DNA of 64,000 nt from Demequina sediminis (GTDB taxonomy: Bacteria > Actinomycetota > Actinomycetes > Actinomycetales > Demequinaceae), in NCBI RefSeq assembly GCF_030296675.1, contig NZ_AP027736.1:1736001-1800000 (forward strand), in the 5' to 3' direction. Within the stretch, counting starts at the first letter, position 1; the number at the start of each line of letters is the position of its first letter. Both the position numbers and the translations under genes were made by a program. Below are positions 17,655-26,124 of this stretch, piece by piece. The notes under the pieces are model-generated. The model made no database searches and was not told where the DNA came from. It saw only the letters and a program-made list of their open reading frames with translations.

Positions 17655-20542
17655 GACGCACCACCGAGCCGCTCCGCGAGCAGTTGCGCGAGGTGGCGGC
17701 CCTGCACTCCCGCGAGGTCGTCGGCCTGTGTGCGGCACGAGACCCCGTCCGCGAGGTACACGGCCCCCTCGGGTGCGGACCGCAGCGCCGGCAACAGCGA
17801 GTTCTCCGCGACCAGGACCGACGTCTCGTAGTGGCCCTTCTCGGTGCCCCAATTGCCCGCGAGCCCGCAGCAGCCCGCGGTCTCCGTGACGGTCGCCCCG
17901 CCGCGCGCGAGCAGCTCGCGATCCGCGGCGTAGCCCATCACCGAGTACTGGTGGCAGTGCGGCTGGACCACGGCGGTGACGTCGGCGAGGCTGGGCACCT
18001 TCCAGCCGTCGCGCGGCTTCACCGGCGACCGGCCCGTGAGCACCTCCGCGAGCGTGAACGTCTGCCGCGCGACCGCGTGAGCGCGCGGATCGTCCGGGAG
18101 CAGCTCCGTGAGGTCGCCGCGCAGCACCGCGGTGCACGAGGGTTCGACGCCCACGATCGGCACGCCGTTGACGGCCCACGGACCCAGCACTCCCAGCAGA
18201 TGATCGAGGTGCCGCTTGGCGCCGTCGAGCTGACCGGTGCTGATCCACGTCACGCCGCAGCAGGCGTCGCCGGCCACCACGACCACATCGAGCCCCGCGT
18301 CCTCGAGCACGCTCACGATCGCCTCGGGGATGTCCGGCTCGAGGCCGTCGGTGAAGCTGTCCGCCCACAGGACCACGAGGTTGTCGAGGCGCTTGGCCCG
18401 CGCGGGATCGGCACGGCGAGAGCGGGCCGTGGCACTGCGCCGGAAGGGCACCGCGAACTCGGGCAACCGCCGCCGTGTGTCCATGCCCGCGATCGACACC
18501 GCGATCCGCTGCACCCACGCCGGGCGCAGCACCGCGGAGATGAGTCGCGGCGCGATCCCGATCACCTTGAGCCAGCGCGGCAGCCATCCGATCGAGTAGT
18601 GCGTGACCGGGCGCAGCTTGCCCCGGTACGTGCGGTGCAGCACCTCGGACTTGTACGCGGCCATGTCGACGCCGCTCGGGCAGTCCGAGCTGCACGCCTT
18701 GCAGCTGAGGCACAGGTCGAGGCTCTCGCGCACCTCGGGGGCCGTGATTCCGCCGGGGAACGCCCCCGTGAGCGCCTCCTGGAGCACGCGCGCACGTCCT
18801 CGCGTCACGTCCTTCTCGTCACCCGTCGCCTGGTAGCTGGGGCACATGAAGCCCGAACCGGTGCCGATCGCGTCCGCGCGGCACTTGCCTACGCCCGTGC
18901 AGCGGTGGACGGCCTCGGTGAGGTCGCCATGGTCGTGCGGCAGCGTGAGGCCGATGCCGGGGCTGGGTGGGGCGGCCGGGCGGCGCAGGTGCGCGTCGAG
19001 CGGGTCGGGGTCGACCAGCACGCCGGGATTCAGCAGGTTCTCGGGGTCGAAGAGGTGCTTGACGCCGCGGAACAGCGCGATCGCGTCCGGCGAGTACATC
19101 GCGGGCAGCAACTCGGAGCGCGCGCGTCCGTCGCCGTGCTCTCCCGATAGCGATCCGCCGTGCGACGCGACCAGCGCGGCCGCATCCTCCATGAACGTGC
19201 GCAGCATCTCCGGCTCGTCCGCGAGCGGGATGTCGAGGCGCACGTGGATGCAGCCGTCGCCGAAGTGGCCGAAGGGCTGCCCCGTGATGCCGTGGCGATC
19301 CATGAGCGCGTCGAAGTCGCGCAGGTAGGCACCCAAGCGCTCGGGGGGCACCGCGGCGTCCTCCCAGCCCGGCCATGCCTCGGTGTTCTGCGGGGTGCGC
19401 CCGGACAAACCCGCGCCGTCCGCGCGGATCGCCCACAGGCGCGCCGCCTCGCGAGGGTCGACGACCTCGCGCCACGCGGAGCTCCCCGAGTCCGCCGCGA
19501 GCGCCGCGAGGGTCGCGCGCGCCTCCTCCTCCGTGGCCCCGCCCACCTCGACGAACAGCCAACCCGCCCCCGCGGGGAGCTCGGGCACCGCGCCCGTCGC
19601 CGCCGCGACGCGCGCCACCAGGCGGGCGTCAAGACCCTCGACCGCCTGGGGCGAGTGCCGGAGCATCGGCACCACGGCATCGGCGGCCGCGGGCATGTCC
19701 TCGTAGCCGAAGGCCGCCGTGAGGCGCACGGGCGGCACGTCGACCAAGCGCACGGTCGCCTCGAGCGTGGTCGCGAGCGTGCCCTCGGAGCCCACGAGGA
19801 AGCGGGCGAGATCCCCGCCGAGCTCGGGCAGCAAGTGCTCGAGGCTGTAGCCGCTCACCTGACGGGAGAAGCGACCGAACTCCGTGCGGATCAGCGCGAG
19901 GTTGGCCTGCACCATCTCCTCGAGGCCCGGCACCGCGTCGAGCCCGCGGGCGGCGGCGGTGAACCTGCGCCCGATGCCGTCGACGGCGTCGAGCGCGACC
20001 ACGTTGTCCGCGGTGCGCCCGAAGGCCACCGCGTGAGGGCCACACGCGTTGTTGCCGATCATCCCGCCGAGCGTCGCGCGGGTCGACGTCGAGGGGTCGG
20101 GCCCAAAGCGCAGCCCGGCGCCCGCGACACGCTTCTGCAGATCGGACAGCACCACGCCCGGCTGGACGCGCGCGGTCTTGCCCTCGATGTCGACGTCCAG
20201 CACGCGATTCATGTGGCGACTCACGTCGAGCACGAGCCCCGGCCCGATCGCATTGCCCGCGACCGAGGTGCCGCCGCCGCGCATCGTCGTGGGCACTCCC
20301 GCCTCGCGCGCGGTCGCGAGCGCGGCGAGCACGTCGTCGGCGTCGCGCGGATACGCGACCACCTGCGGCGGGATGCGGTAGTTGGAGGCGTCGGTGCTGT
20401 ACTCCGCTCGCCGGCGCGAGCTCGCGTCGACCTCGCCCGACATCGCGCGCGAGAGCGCTGCGGCAAACTCCCTGGCGGCGGCGTCCTGGGCGGCCGACTC
20501 GGGGGTGGTGGCGACGGATGCGGTGGCGGTCACGAGCGCCAT
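17651..20542 (-). CDS. FAD-linked oxidase and Fe-S fusion protein (D-lactate dehydrogenase type)
   Basis: The 963-residue fusion has an FAD-binding PCMH domain (TTMRGGGTSVAGNAIGPG, about residues 85-105; TLGGMIGNNACGPHAV) and a FAD-oxidase C-terminal domain (FGHFGDGCIHVRL, SGEHGDG). A ferredoxin-like region follows with CTGVGKC and CLSCKACSSDCPSGVD. Last are two CCG-type cysteine-rich domains (GDACCGVTW; TAGCCGLAGNWG). This matches Dld-type respiratory D-lactate or D-2-hydroxyacid dehydrogenases of about 950-1000 residues. ATG 20542 gives the MALVTATASV start; a further upstream start is less likely. It probably feeds electrons to quinones at the membrane. It is followed by the oxidoreductase gene in one operon. 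Confidence 0.88.
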   Translation of the reverse strand: MALVTATASVATTPESAAQDAAAREFAAALSRAMSGEVDASSRRRAEYSTDASNYRIPPQVVAYPRDADDVLAALATAREAGVPTTMRGGGTSVAGNAIGPGLVLDVSRHMNRVLDVDIEGKTARVQPGVVLSDLQKRVAGAGLRFGPDPSTSTRATLGGMIGNNACGPHAVAFGRTADNVVALDAVDGIGRRFTAAARGLDAVPGLEEMVQANLALIRTEFGRFSRQVSGYSLEHLLPELGGDLARFLVGSEGTLATTLEATVRLVDVPPVRLTAAFGYEDMPAAADAVVPMLRHSPQAVEGLDARLVARVAAATGAVPELPAGAGWLFVEVGGATEEEARATLAALAADSGSSAWREVVDPREAARLWAIRADGAGLSGRTPQNTEAWPGWEDAAVPPERLGAYLRDFDALMDRHGITGQPFGHFGDGCIHVRLDIPLADEPEMLRTFMEDAAALVASHGGSLSGEHGDGRARSELLPAMYSPDAIALFRGVKHLFDPENLLNPGVLVDPDPLDAHLRRPAAPPSPGIGLTLPHDHGDLTEAVHRCTGVGKCRADAIGTGSGFMCPSYQATGDEKDVTRGRARVLQEALTGAFPGGITAPEVRESLDLCLSCKACSSDCPSGVDMAAYKSEVLHRTYRGKLRPVTHYSIGWLPRWLKVIGIAPRLISAVLRPAWVQRIAVSIAGMDTRRRLPEFAVPFRRSATARSRRADPARAKRLDNLVVLWADSFTDGLEPDIPEAIVSVLEDAGLDVVVVAGDACCGVTWISTGQLDGAKRHLDHLLGVLGPWAVNGVPIVGVEPSCTAVLRGDLTELLPDDPRAHAVARQTFTLAEVLTGRSPVKPRDGWKVPSLADVTAVVQPHCHQYSVMGYAADRELLARGGATVTETAGCCGLAGNWGTEKGHYETSVLVAENSLLPALRSAPEGAVYLADGVSCRTQADDLAGVQGRHLAQLLAERLGGAS

Positions 20543-20593
20543 TCTCGCACCGGTCGGGACGGACCCCACCCGAGCACGCGACCCGCCCGCCAC

Positions 20594-20765
20594 CTTCTGT
20601 CACTTCTGCCACATCCGTCACACGCGTATATCTGCGTCGCACGCGTCGACACGGTCCTGAGCAACTCGTTGAGGGGACTCCGGGGGAGGCAAACACTGAA
20701 GGTAGCTGAGGGTAGCGGAGGCGTGAGGGCGCCTCCTTGATGACCCTTCGGCACAGGAGGTCATC
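20594..20765 (+). promoter_or_regulatory. Conserved ~150-nt leader (copy A) upstream of an exported protein
   Basis: Signals line up one by one with the leader at 22640-22798: CACATCC-N-TCAC near -154, CGTTGA....CTCCGG near -99, AGCTGAGGG near -62. The other copy has them at -152, -97 and -60. A hairpin GGAGGCG (20717-20723) / CGCCTCC (20730-20736) sits 20-30 bases before the AGGAGG ribosome site (20755-20760). This may be a regulated 5' UTR; I cannot match it to a named riboswitch. Confidence 0.5.
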
Positions 20766-21337
20766 ATGAAGCTGAGGGCAATAGTCACGATCGCGAGCAT
20801 CGGAGCGGTGCTCGCCGTGGGAGGGACCGCAGCGGTTGCCGTCGACGGGGGCCACACGTCGAGGGCGAGAAGGTGACGATCTGTCACGCGACCGCCTCGG
20901 AGTCCAACCCGTACACCGTGAACTGGGTGTCGTGGAACTCCACCGATAACGGGTACAACATCGACTGGAACGGGCACGGCGACCACGAGGGCGACATCAT
21001 CCCTCCGTTCGCGGACTTCCCCGGCAGCAACTGGAATGACGACACCGCGGCACTGTGGGAGAACGGGTGCAAGCCCGTCGAGCCCGAGCCGTCGGTGACC
21101 CCGTCGCCGAGCGTGACCCCGGAGCCGTCGGTCACTCCGGAACCCAGCGTGACGCCGGAACCGTCGGTCACCCCGGAGCCGTCCGTGACCCCGGAGCCGT
21201 CTCCGTCGCCCACGATCTCGGTGCTACCCGAGGAAGTGGTGCCCGAGGAGCCCGAGGTGGTGGTGCCGGAGGTGGTCGAGCTCGAGGATGAGCTGCCCGC
21301 CGCACCCGTCACGGCCGACGTCGACTACACGGGCTGA
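20766..21337 (+). CDS. Exported protein with PSVTPE repeat and C-terminal tail ADVDYTG, frameshifted at a G5 run
   Basis: An ATG at 20766 with AGGAGG upstream begins a signal peptide, MKLRAIVTIASIGAVLAVGG. That frame then ends early at a TGA (20875-20877). The mature part (KVTICHATASESNPYTVNWV, a small domain with Cys and Trp) is read in another frame. Adding one G to the G5 run at 20847-20851 joins them as VDGGPHVEGEKVTICHAT. The middle holds about five SVTPEP units, then an acidic stretch and the final residues PVTADVDYTG. The same tail ends two other exported proteins in this window. There is no membrane segment at the C-terminus. Function unknown. Confidence 0.72.
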
Positions 21338-21346
21338 GGGGGCCCA

Positions 21347-21382
21347 GGGACGATGCGGGGAGACCCGTCCCCGCATCGTCCC
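21347..21382. terminator. Perfect 14-bp hairpin between convergent genes
   Basis: GGGACGATGCGGGG (21347-21360) pairs with CCCCGCATCGTCCC (21369-21382) around an 8-nt loop. It lies between the stop at 21337 (+) and the arsC stop at 21384 (-), so it can terminate both. Each arm contains the decamer GGGACGATGC that is widespread in this window. Confidence 0.8.
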
Positions 21383-21383
21383 G

Positions 21384-21794
21384 TCAGGCTTGCACCACCG
21401 AGGGGCCCGGCTCGAGGCCGAGGCTCACCATGAGGTCCCGCACGCGGCCGTCGATCTCGTCGCGCTGCGCCTCGGACGGGCCGGGCTCGATCGCCCAGTC
21501 CTCGTAGCGCTTGCCGGGGACGTACGGGCACGCGTCGCCGCAGCCCATGGTGACGATCACGTCCGCCTCGTGGAGCTGGGCGTCGGTCCAGCGCTTGGGG
21601 TGCTCATGCGTGATGTCGATCCCGACCGCCGCCATCGCGGCGACCGCGCCAGCGCTGAGCGACTCGCCCGGCTCGGAGCCGCCCGACCACGCGGTCGCGC
21701 GGTCGCCCGCGTAGTGGCTGAACAGGCCCAACGCCATCTGGGACTTGCCCCCGTTCTTGACGCAGAGGAAGAGCACGGCAGGGGTTGCGGTCAT
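21384..21794 (-). CDS. arsC: Arsenate reductase, mycothiol-type ArsC
   Basis: The 136-residue protein has an LMW-PTP fold. The active loop reads FLCVKNGGKSQMA, with Lys where classic phosphatases have Arg. This NGGKSQMA form is known from the corynebacterial mycothiol/mycoredoxin-dependent arsenate reductases. SGGSEPGESL, VGIDITHEHPKRW and VTMGCGDACPYVPGKRYEDW follow, as in ArsC. It reduces arsenate to arsenite in the cytosol. Its ATG overlaps the stop of the ArsR fusion gene (ATGA), so expression is coupled to the regulator. No arsenite efflux gene (arsB/acr3) is adjacent. Confidence 0.88.
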   Translation of the reverse strand: MTATPAVLFLCVKNGGKSQMALGLFSHYAGDRATAWSGGSEPGESLSAGAVAAMAAVGIDITHEHPKRWTDAQLHEADVIVTMGCGDACPYVPGKRYEDWAIEPGPSEAQRDEIDGRVRDLMVSLGLEPGPSVVQA

Positions 21795-22507
21795 GGTGAT
21801 CCTTGGTGTGGGGTGGAGGTGAGCGTGGCGGCGAGCCGGCGCACGCGCGGCTCGAGGGCGTCGAAGGCTGCGCCGAACGCGCGCGAGGTGCCCTCGACGG
21901 CGGGGTCCGGAATCGACCAGTGGAGGTCTCCCCCGCACGACTCATACGCGAGGTCGCACACAGCGACCACGAGGTCGCCCTCGGCGCGCACGCGGTCCAC
22001 ATGCATCGGAGTCGCGGCGACTGGGGAGAGCCCGCGGCGCTCGAGCTCCGCGAGCGCGAGGGGATGGATCGCGGGGTCCGGCTGGGTGCCGCCGGAGGCC
22101 ACGGGGACGATGCCCGTGGCGGCCAGCATCGCGGCGGCGAGCTGGGATCGGGCGGAGTTGCGCGTGCACGCGAACACCACGCGGCGCGGCCTGCCCGGGA
22201 GCGACGAGTGGGAGGCGCCGGCCTGCCCCGCGGCCACCGCCGCCTCGAGCACCGGCGACCAGTCAAGGGAGAGGTAGGCGCGGCGGCCATCGGCATCCGA
22301 GCGGCGACGCACCACGGCGCCGGCGTCCTCGAGGACACGCAGGTGGTGGGCGAGCAGGCTCGAGCTGAGGCCCGTGTGGGAGGCGAGCTCGCTGGGAGCG
22401 AGGTCCCCGCTACCGAGCGCATCGACGATCGCGAGCCGGTGCTGATCCGCGAGCGCCGCGAGCAGCGCGAGGCGGTCGACGGGGCGGTCGCCGCGGCCTG
22501 GTTCCAT
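21791..22507 (-). CDS. ArsR-family regulator fused to an LMW-phosphatase/ArsC-like domain
   Basis: The 238-residue protein begins with a winged helix domain (residues 10-85: LAALADQHRLAIVDAL, LAPSELASHTGLSSSLLAHHLRVLEDAGAVVRRR). After a linker comes a second LMW-PTP-like domain with FACTRNSARSQLAAAM, a full C-x5-R loop, and DLAYESCGGDLHWSIPDP. Such fusions occur in actinobacteria and are thought to sense arsenic/antimony, but the role of the enzyme half is not settled. The typical ELCVCDL metal site of classic ArsR is absent from the helix region, so sensing may use other cysteines. It is the first gene of the two-gene arsenic operon. Confidence 0.85.
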   Translation of the reverse strand: MEPGRGDRPVDRLALLAALADQHRLAIVDALGSGDLAPSELASHTGLSSSLLAHHLRVLEDAGAVVRRRSDADGRRAYLSLDWSPVLEAAVAAGQAGASHSSLPGRPRRVVFACTRNSARSQLAAAMLAATGIVPVASGGTQPDPAIHPLALAELERRGLSPVAATPMHVDRVRAEGDLVVAVCDLAYESCGGDLHWSIPDPAVEGTSRAFGAAFDALEPRVRRLAATLTSTPHQGSP

Positions 22508-22798
22508 GCCGCGATTCTATCTCAACCCATGTTGAAGTATCCACTTCTGGTCGGGTGCGGCGACCCGCGCATCGTCCCTCCGCGAGATGTTCGGGCGGCA
22601 GCCGTGCCACCGACGCGGAACGCCGATAACGCAATCCCTTGCGTCACATCCTTCACGCCCGTATCTCCGAGTCACATGAGGTGACATGGCACCTCTGGCG
22701 TCGTTGACGCCCCTCCGGCGCCCCACGAGCATGGCGACAGCTGAGGGGCTAGGGCATCGCTGAGGGTGCCTTCGAACTCCCGCGGCTGGGAGGGAATC
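22508..22798 (+). promoter_or_regulatory. Conserved leader (copy B) and divergent promoter region
   Basis: The region drives the ArsR fusion (leftwards) and the large exported protein (rightwards). From 22640 it matches leader A upstream of 20766 in order and spacing (CACATCC-N-TCAC, CGTTGA....CTCCGG, AGCTGAGGG). An inverted repeat GTCAC-ATGAG-GTGAC lies at 22671-22685. ATCTCAACCCATGTTGAAGTAT near 22515-22540 is AT-richer than its surroundings and may hold the ars promoter/operator (TCAAC..GTTGA). Confidence 0.45.
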
Positions 22799-25036
22799 AT
22801 GAGACTGAGGGAACTCATGATCACGGCGCTGCTTGGCGCGCTTGTGATCATTGGAGCGACACCCGCGAGCGCCAACGGCGGCGGCGGGACGGACAACACC
22901 AACAGCCCGGAGTATTGGGAGACGGTGATTTCGAACGACATCGGGGGCGGGAATGTGTCCTGCTACAAGGACAGCCACGGCCGCGTGGTCGACAACGGCA
23001 TGGCGGTCTCGCTGTCGCCCTTCGACCCGAACTGGGAGGGCACCGGCTACGTCGCCCTGATCGTCAAGGGCGGCTCCGCTGGCGAGGACGGGGCGGGGAA
23101 CAAGGTCTACATGTTCCCCAACGCCGGCACCTCCTACAAGCCGCCGCTCAACGCGGGCGGACAGCAGGCGGCCGTCTCGCACTGGATCGTGTGCAAGGGC
23201 GACGTGCCCGTGGACTACGAGGTCACGTGCGAGGCCGTCACCATCACGTATCCGCAGGGCATCGACTCGATCGACGTCAACATCAAGTGGACCGCACTGC
23301 CGGGCGGCTCGCAGCAGACCCAGAACTATCACCCGAACGTCGGCGCGACCGACGGCCAGGTCGTGACGGTGAACATCGCCGCGACGGGGTATTACTCGGT
23401 CGACTGGGTCCAAGTGAACGGCACCAACTACCACTGGCAGGAGGGGCTCGTCTGCGGACAGCCCGACATCCCCGAGCAGCCGCAGGACAAGGTCGAGCGC
23501 ACCGAGTGGTCCGTCTCCGACTATGACTGTGACGCTCAGTCCGTGACGGAGACCCGCGAGGTCACCACCACCACGTACACGTGGGACGCCCAGGAGTGGG
23601 AGTGGGTGGCCGCCGCCCCCACGACCACGACCGAGACGCGTGACCGCGACATGACCGCCGGCGAGCGCGTGGAGTACTGCCCGCCGCCCGAGCAGCCCAA
23701 GGACAAGGTCGAGCGCACCGAGTGGGGCGTCGAGTCGACGAGCTGCGAGGCGCAGGCGGTGACGGAGACCCGCGAGGTCACCACGACCACGTACACGTGG
23801 GATGCCGAGGCATGGGAGTGGGTGGGATCGAGCTCGACCACCACCGAGACCCGCGACCGCGACATGACCGACGACGAGCGCCTCGAGCACTGCGCGACGA
23901 CGCCCGCGGCCCCGCTGTGGACGGATCAGTGCGGCTTCGACAACGCGTACTGGACGCTGCCGGACGACACCGAGCACGTCACGTACACCCAGTCGACGTG
24001 GCACGGCTACCTGGTCGTCACCGCGACGGCCCAGGACGGCTACGTGTTCCCCAACGGCGAGACCGTCATGACGTGGAAGGACAAGGACTCCAACGAGCCC
24101 TGCGTCCTCGACACGCCCGACGCTCCCACCTGGACGGACGCGTGCGGCTTCGACAACGCGTACTGGACGCTCCCGGAGGACACCGAGCACTACTCCTATG
24201 CCGCCTACGGCTATGAGGGCAAGCTTGCCGTCGTCGCCACCGCGGCCGAGGGGTACGTGTTCCCCGGCGGCGAGTCGACGATGGTGTGGGAGGACACCGA
24301 CTCGAACGAGCCGTGTGTCGACGCGGCGGCCTCGGTCTCCGTGAAGCCCGCCAGCTGTGACGCGGACGGCTCCGTGGGCACCGTGCTCACGACCAACGCG
24401 ATCGCACCCGAGTCGCTGCCGAGCACCCCTGGCGAGCACACGGTGACCTTCGTCGCCGAGCCCGGCCACGTTTTCCCCGGTGGCTCGAGCGAGCTCGACG
24501 TCACCTACACGATCGCGTCGCAGCTCACCGAGGGCTGCGGTGGGGTCCTGCCAGGCGAGGTCACTCTCGACGGCACGATCGTCACGGAGTACTGCTCCGC
24601 CGATGCGCCGTTCCTCGACTACGACGTGGTCCTGAACGACCCCGACGACCTGTCGACGGATGACGGCACCGCGACGATCACGTTCGTCCACCCGACCGAT
24701 CCCGCACAGAACTGGTCGGCCACCGTGCCGATCGGCTCCGGCCGGATCCTGTGGCCCGGCGCGAGCCTGGGTGCGAACGGCAAGGCCGATGGCTGGCCAG
24801 GCTGGGAGTACAACGAGGCCACCGAGGAGTGGGTGAGCGTGGGTGACGGCAACTTCGGTTGGACCCGCGCCGCCGACACCACGGTGCTCATCGAGGTCAA
24901 CCCCTCGACGACCTTCACGGTCAACTACCCGCCGGCGACCCCGAACTGCAACTCGGCGCCGCCCAAGGAGATCGTCGAGGTCCTAGGTGCGCCTCCCGCC
25001 ACCCCGGTGGTGGCCGAGGCCCAATACGCCGGCTGA
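22799..25036 (+). CDS. Large exported protein with duplicated Cys/Trp modules and C-terminal tail AEAQYAG
   Basis: The 745-residue product has a signal peptide (MRLRELMITALLGALVIIGA, cleavage after ASA). An N-terminal domain of about 200 residues is followed by two copies of a 70-residue module, each running from KVERTEW to RDRDMT. Then come two copies of a 65-residue module (CGFDNAYWTLP ... ETVMTWKD). These are followed by beta-rich segments that resemble surface repeat domains. The last residues are PVVAEAQYAG with no membrane anchor or LPxTG. The ATG at 22799 follows GGGAGGG. N-terminus, leader and tail resemble the gene at 20766, so the two are probably co-regulated and handled alike at the surface. 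Function unknown. Confidence 0.75.
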   Translation: MRLRELMITALLGALVIIGATPASANGGGGTDNTNSPEYWETVISNDIGGGNVSCYKDSHGRVVDNGMAVSLSPFDPNWEGTGYVALIVKGGSAGEDGAGNKVYMFPNAGTSYKPPLNAGGQQAAVSHWIVCKGDVPVDYEVTCEAVTITYPQGIDSIDVNIKWTALPGGSQQTQNYHPNVGATDGQVVTVNIAATGYYSVDWVQVNGTNYHWQEGLVCGQPDIPEQPQDKVERTEWSVSDYDCDAQSVTETREVTTTTYTWDAQEWEWVAAAPTTTTETRDRDMTAGERVEYCPPPEQPKDKVERTEWGVESTSCEAQAVTETREVTTTTYTWDAEAWEWVGSSSTTTETRDRDMTDDERLEHCATTPAAPLWTDQCGFDNAYWTLPDDTEHVTYTQSTWHGYLVVTATAQDGYVFPNGETVMTWKDKDSNEPCVLDTPDAPTWTDACGFDNAYWTLPEDTEHYSYAAYGYEGKLAVVATAAEGYVFPGGESTMVWEDTDSNEPCVDAAASVSVKPASCDADGSVGTVLTTNAIAPESLPSTPGEHTVTFVAEPGHVFPGGSSELDVTYTIASQLTEGCGGVLPGEVTLDGTIVTEYCSADAPFLDYDVVLNDPDDLSTDDGTATITFVHPTDPAQNWSATVPIGSGRILWPGASLGANGKADGWPGWEYNEATEEWVSVGDGNFGWTRAADTTVLIEVNPSTTFTVNYPPATPNCNSAPPKEIVEVLGAPPATPVVAEAQYAG

Positions 25037-25049
25037 TCACCGGCGCCAC

Positions 25050-25105
25050 CGGACCCGGTGGGCAGCTCCGACCAACCTCAGCAGGTCGAGCGCCCACCGG
25101 GTCCG
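25050..25105. terminator. Long hairpin terminator between convergent genes
   Basis: CGGACCCGGTGGGC (25050-25063) pairs perfectly with 25092-25105. Pairing continues inward (GCTC/GAGC, GACC/GGTC) with two single-base bulges, leaving a loop of about 10 nt. CTTTG follows on the + side. It lies between stops at 25036 (+) and 25128 (-). Confidence 0.75.
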
Positions 25106-25127
25106 CTTTGCGTGTGCGGCGAAAGCC

Positions 25128-25919
25128 CTACGCGCGCTCGTCGACGAAGACGGGCGTCCCGAGCGGGATTCCGATCTCCTCGACCAGCTGCGTGATGACG
25201 TCGTTGGGGATGCGGATGCAGCCGTGCGATACGGAGCGGCCGAACGACGTCGGATCATTCGTGCCGTGCACGCCGATGACCGCGTCGCCGCCCGCGAACT
25301 CGTCGAGCACCGGCGAATAGCCCGACAGCCCATACGCGTACGGGCCGTAGGTGCCCGTCGGATCCGGCGGCTGCAGCAGCTCGCGGATGTAGTAGACGCC
25401 GCCGGGCGTCGGCAGCTCGTCCTGCCCCAGCCCGATCTCTGTGGTGAGGATCTCCTCGTCGCCGTCGAAGACCGTGAGGCGGTAGTCGTCGAGCGACACC
25501 TCGATGCGCTTGGTGGTCGCGCTGAGCGTCACGGAGTCAGCCTCAACCCATCCCGTGGTCCCATTGGGGCGCACCGGCAGGTAGAGCTCGACCCAGTCGC
25601 CGCGGACCTCCTTGACCAGGAAAACGAACGGGGTCTGGTCCGGCACCGTGAGCACATCCTGCGCGCGGACCGTCATCTCCTCGCCGCCGCCCGGCTCGGT
25701 GAGCACGGTGATCTCCGACTCCTCGGTGCGCGCGACGTACGACACGTTCGGGTCGGCAACCTCGGACGCGGACGCGCTGGGCGCGGGGGTCGCGGAACGG
25801 TCGGGGAACGATGCGGCGGTGGGGATGTTCGCCGACGGCTCGGGATCCGGGGTGGGCGAACAGCCCGCCACCGCGACCGCGGCGCCCGCCAGCACGGACA
25901 CCACCACGATGCGACGCAT
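25128..25919 (-). CDS. L,D-transpeptidase (YkuD) lipoprotein
   Basis: The 263-residue protein starts MRRIVVVSVLAGAAVAVAGC, a lipoprotein signal. A Ser/Ala/Pro-rich linker and a small SH3-like region (ITVLTEPGGGEEMTV) follow. The C-terminal YkuD domain begins IEVSLDDYRLTVFDGDEEI and carries the catalytic HGTND and SHGCIRI motifs with the nucleophile Cys. Such enzymes make 3-3 peptidoglycan cross-links or attach proteins outside the membrane. The ATG at 25919 is chosen over longer frames for the signal sequence. The pair of 20-bp repeats at 26000-26060 lies upstream. Confidence 0.9.
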   Translation of the reverse strand: MRRIVVVSVLAGAAVAVAGCSPTPDPEPSANIPTAASFPDRSATPAPSASASEVADPNVSYVARTEESEITVLTEPGGGEEMTVRAQDVLTVPDQTPFVFLVKEVRGDWVELYLPVRPNGTTGWVEADSVTLSATTKRIEVSLDDYRLTVFDGDEEILTTEIGLGQDELPTPGGVYYIRELLQPPDPTGTYGPYAYGLSGYSPVLDEFAGGDAVIGVHGTNDPTSFGRSVSHGCIRIPNDVITQLVEEIGIPLGTPVFVDERA

Positions 25920-25999
25920 CGGACCTCCCTCAGACCCTAGGACTGCCCTAGCGTACGTGGCCGCGGGCGAGCGCGGAAGGGGCCTCGGCACGAGGTCGC

Positions 26000-26060
26000 C
26001 GACCATGAGCGTCCCATGGAAGGCGGAGACCTCCCGGATTCGACCATGAGCGTCCCATGG
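26000..26060. repeat. Pair of 20-bp direct repeats with 41-bp pitch, upstream of the L,D-transpeptidase
   Basis: CGACCATGAGCGTCCCATGG occurs at 26000-26019 and identically at 26041-26060; the spacer is 21 bp. Each copy has inner inverted arms CCATG/CATGG, as expected for a dimeric regulator site. The pair lies 81-141 bp upstream of the ATG at 25919. Confidence 0.9.
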
Positions 26061-26066
26061 CGTGCA

Positions 26067-26117
26067 GGGGTGGGTGGGTGGGGGGTGGGTGGCTCTGGGC
26101 GGGTGGGGGGCGGGGGT
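26067..26117 (+). repeat. G-rich tract (potential G-quadruplex)
   Basis: Runs of three to six G separated by T, CT or C fill this segment, just before the 3' end of the GH43 gene. It fits the four-tract G-quadruplex pattern on the + strand. Confidence 0.4.
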
Positions 26118-26124
26118 GCCGGAA

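Noticed and set aside
17330-20740. Long + strand frames opposite the FAD/Fe-S dehydrogenase
   Set aside because: Low-complexity, Arg-rich translations with no domain; the minus strand encodes a complete known enzyme.
20640-20740. c-di-GMP (GEMM) riboswitch in leader A
   Set aside because: Fragments such as GGTAGC look similar, but the required GCAAA/tetraloop arrangement is absent and leader B lacks them.
20766-25036. LPxTG or sortase anchoring for the tail-bearing proteins
   Set aside because: No hydrophobic segment or basic tail follows the motif; the proteins end directly after the Gly.
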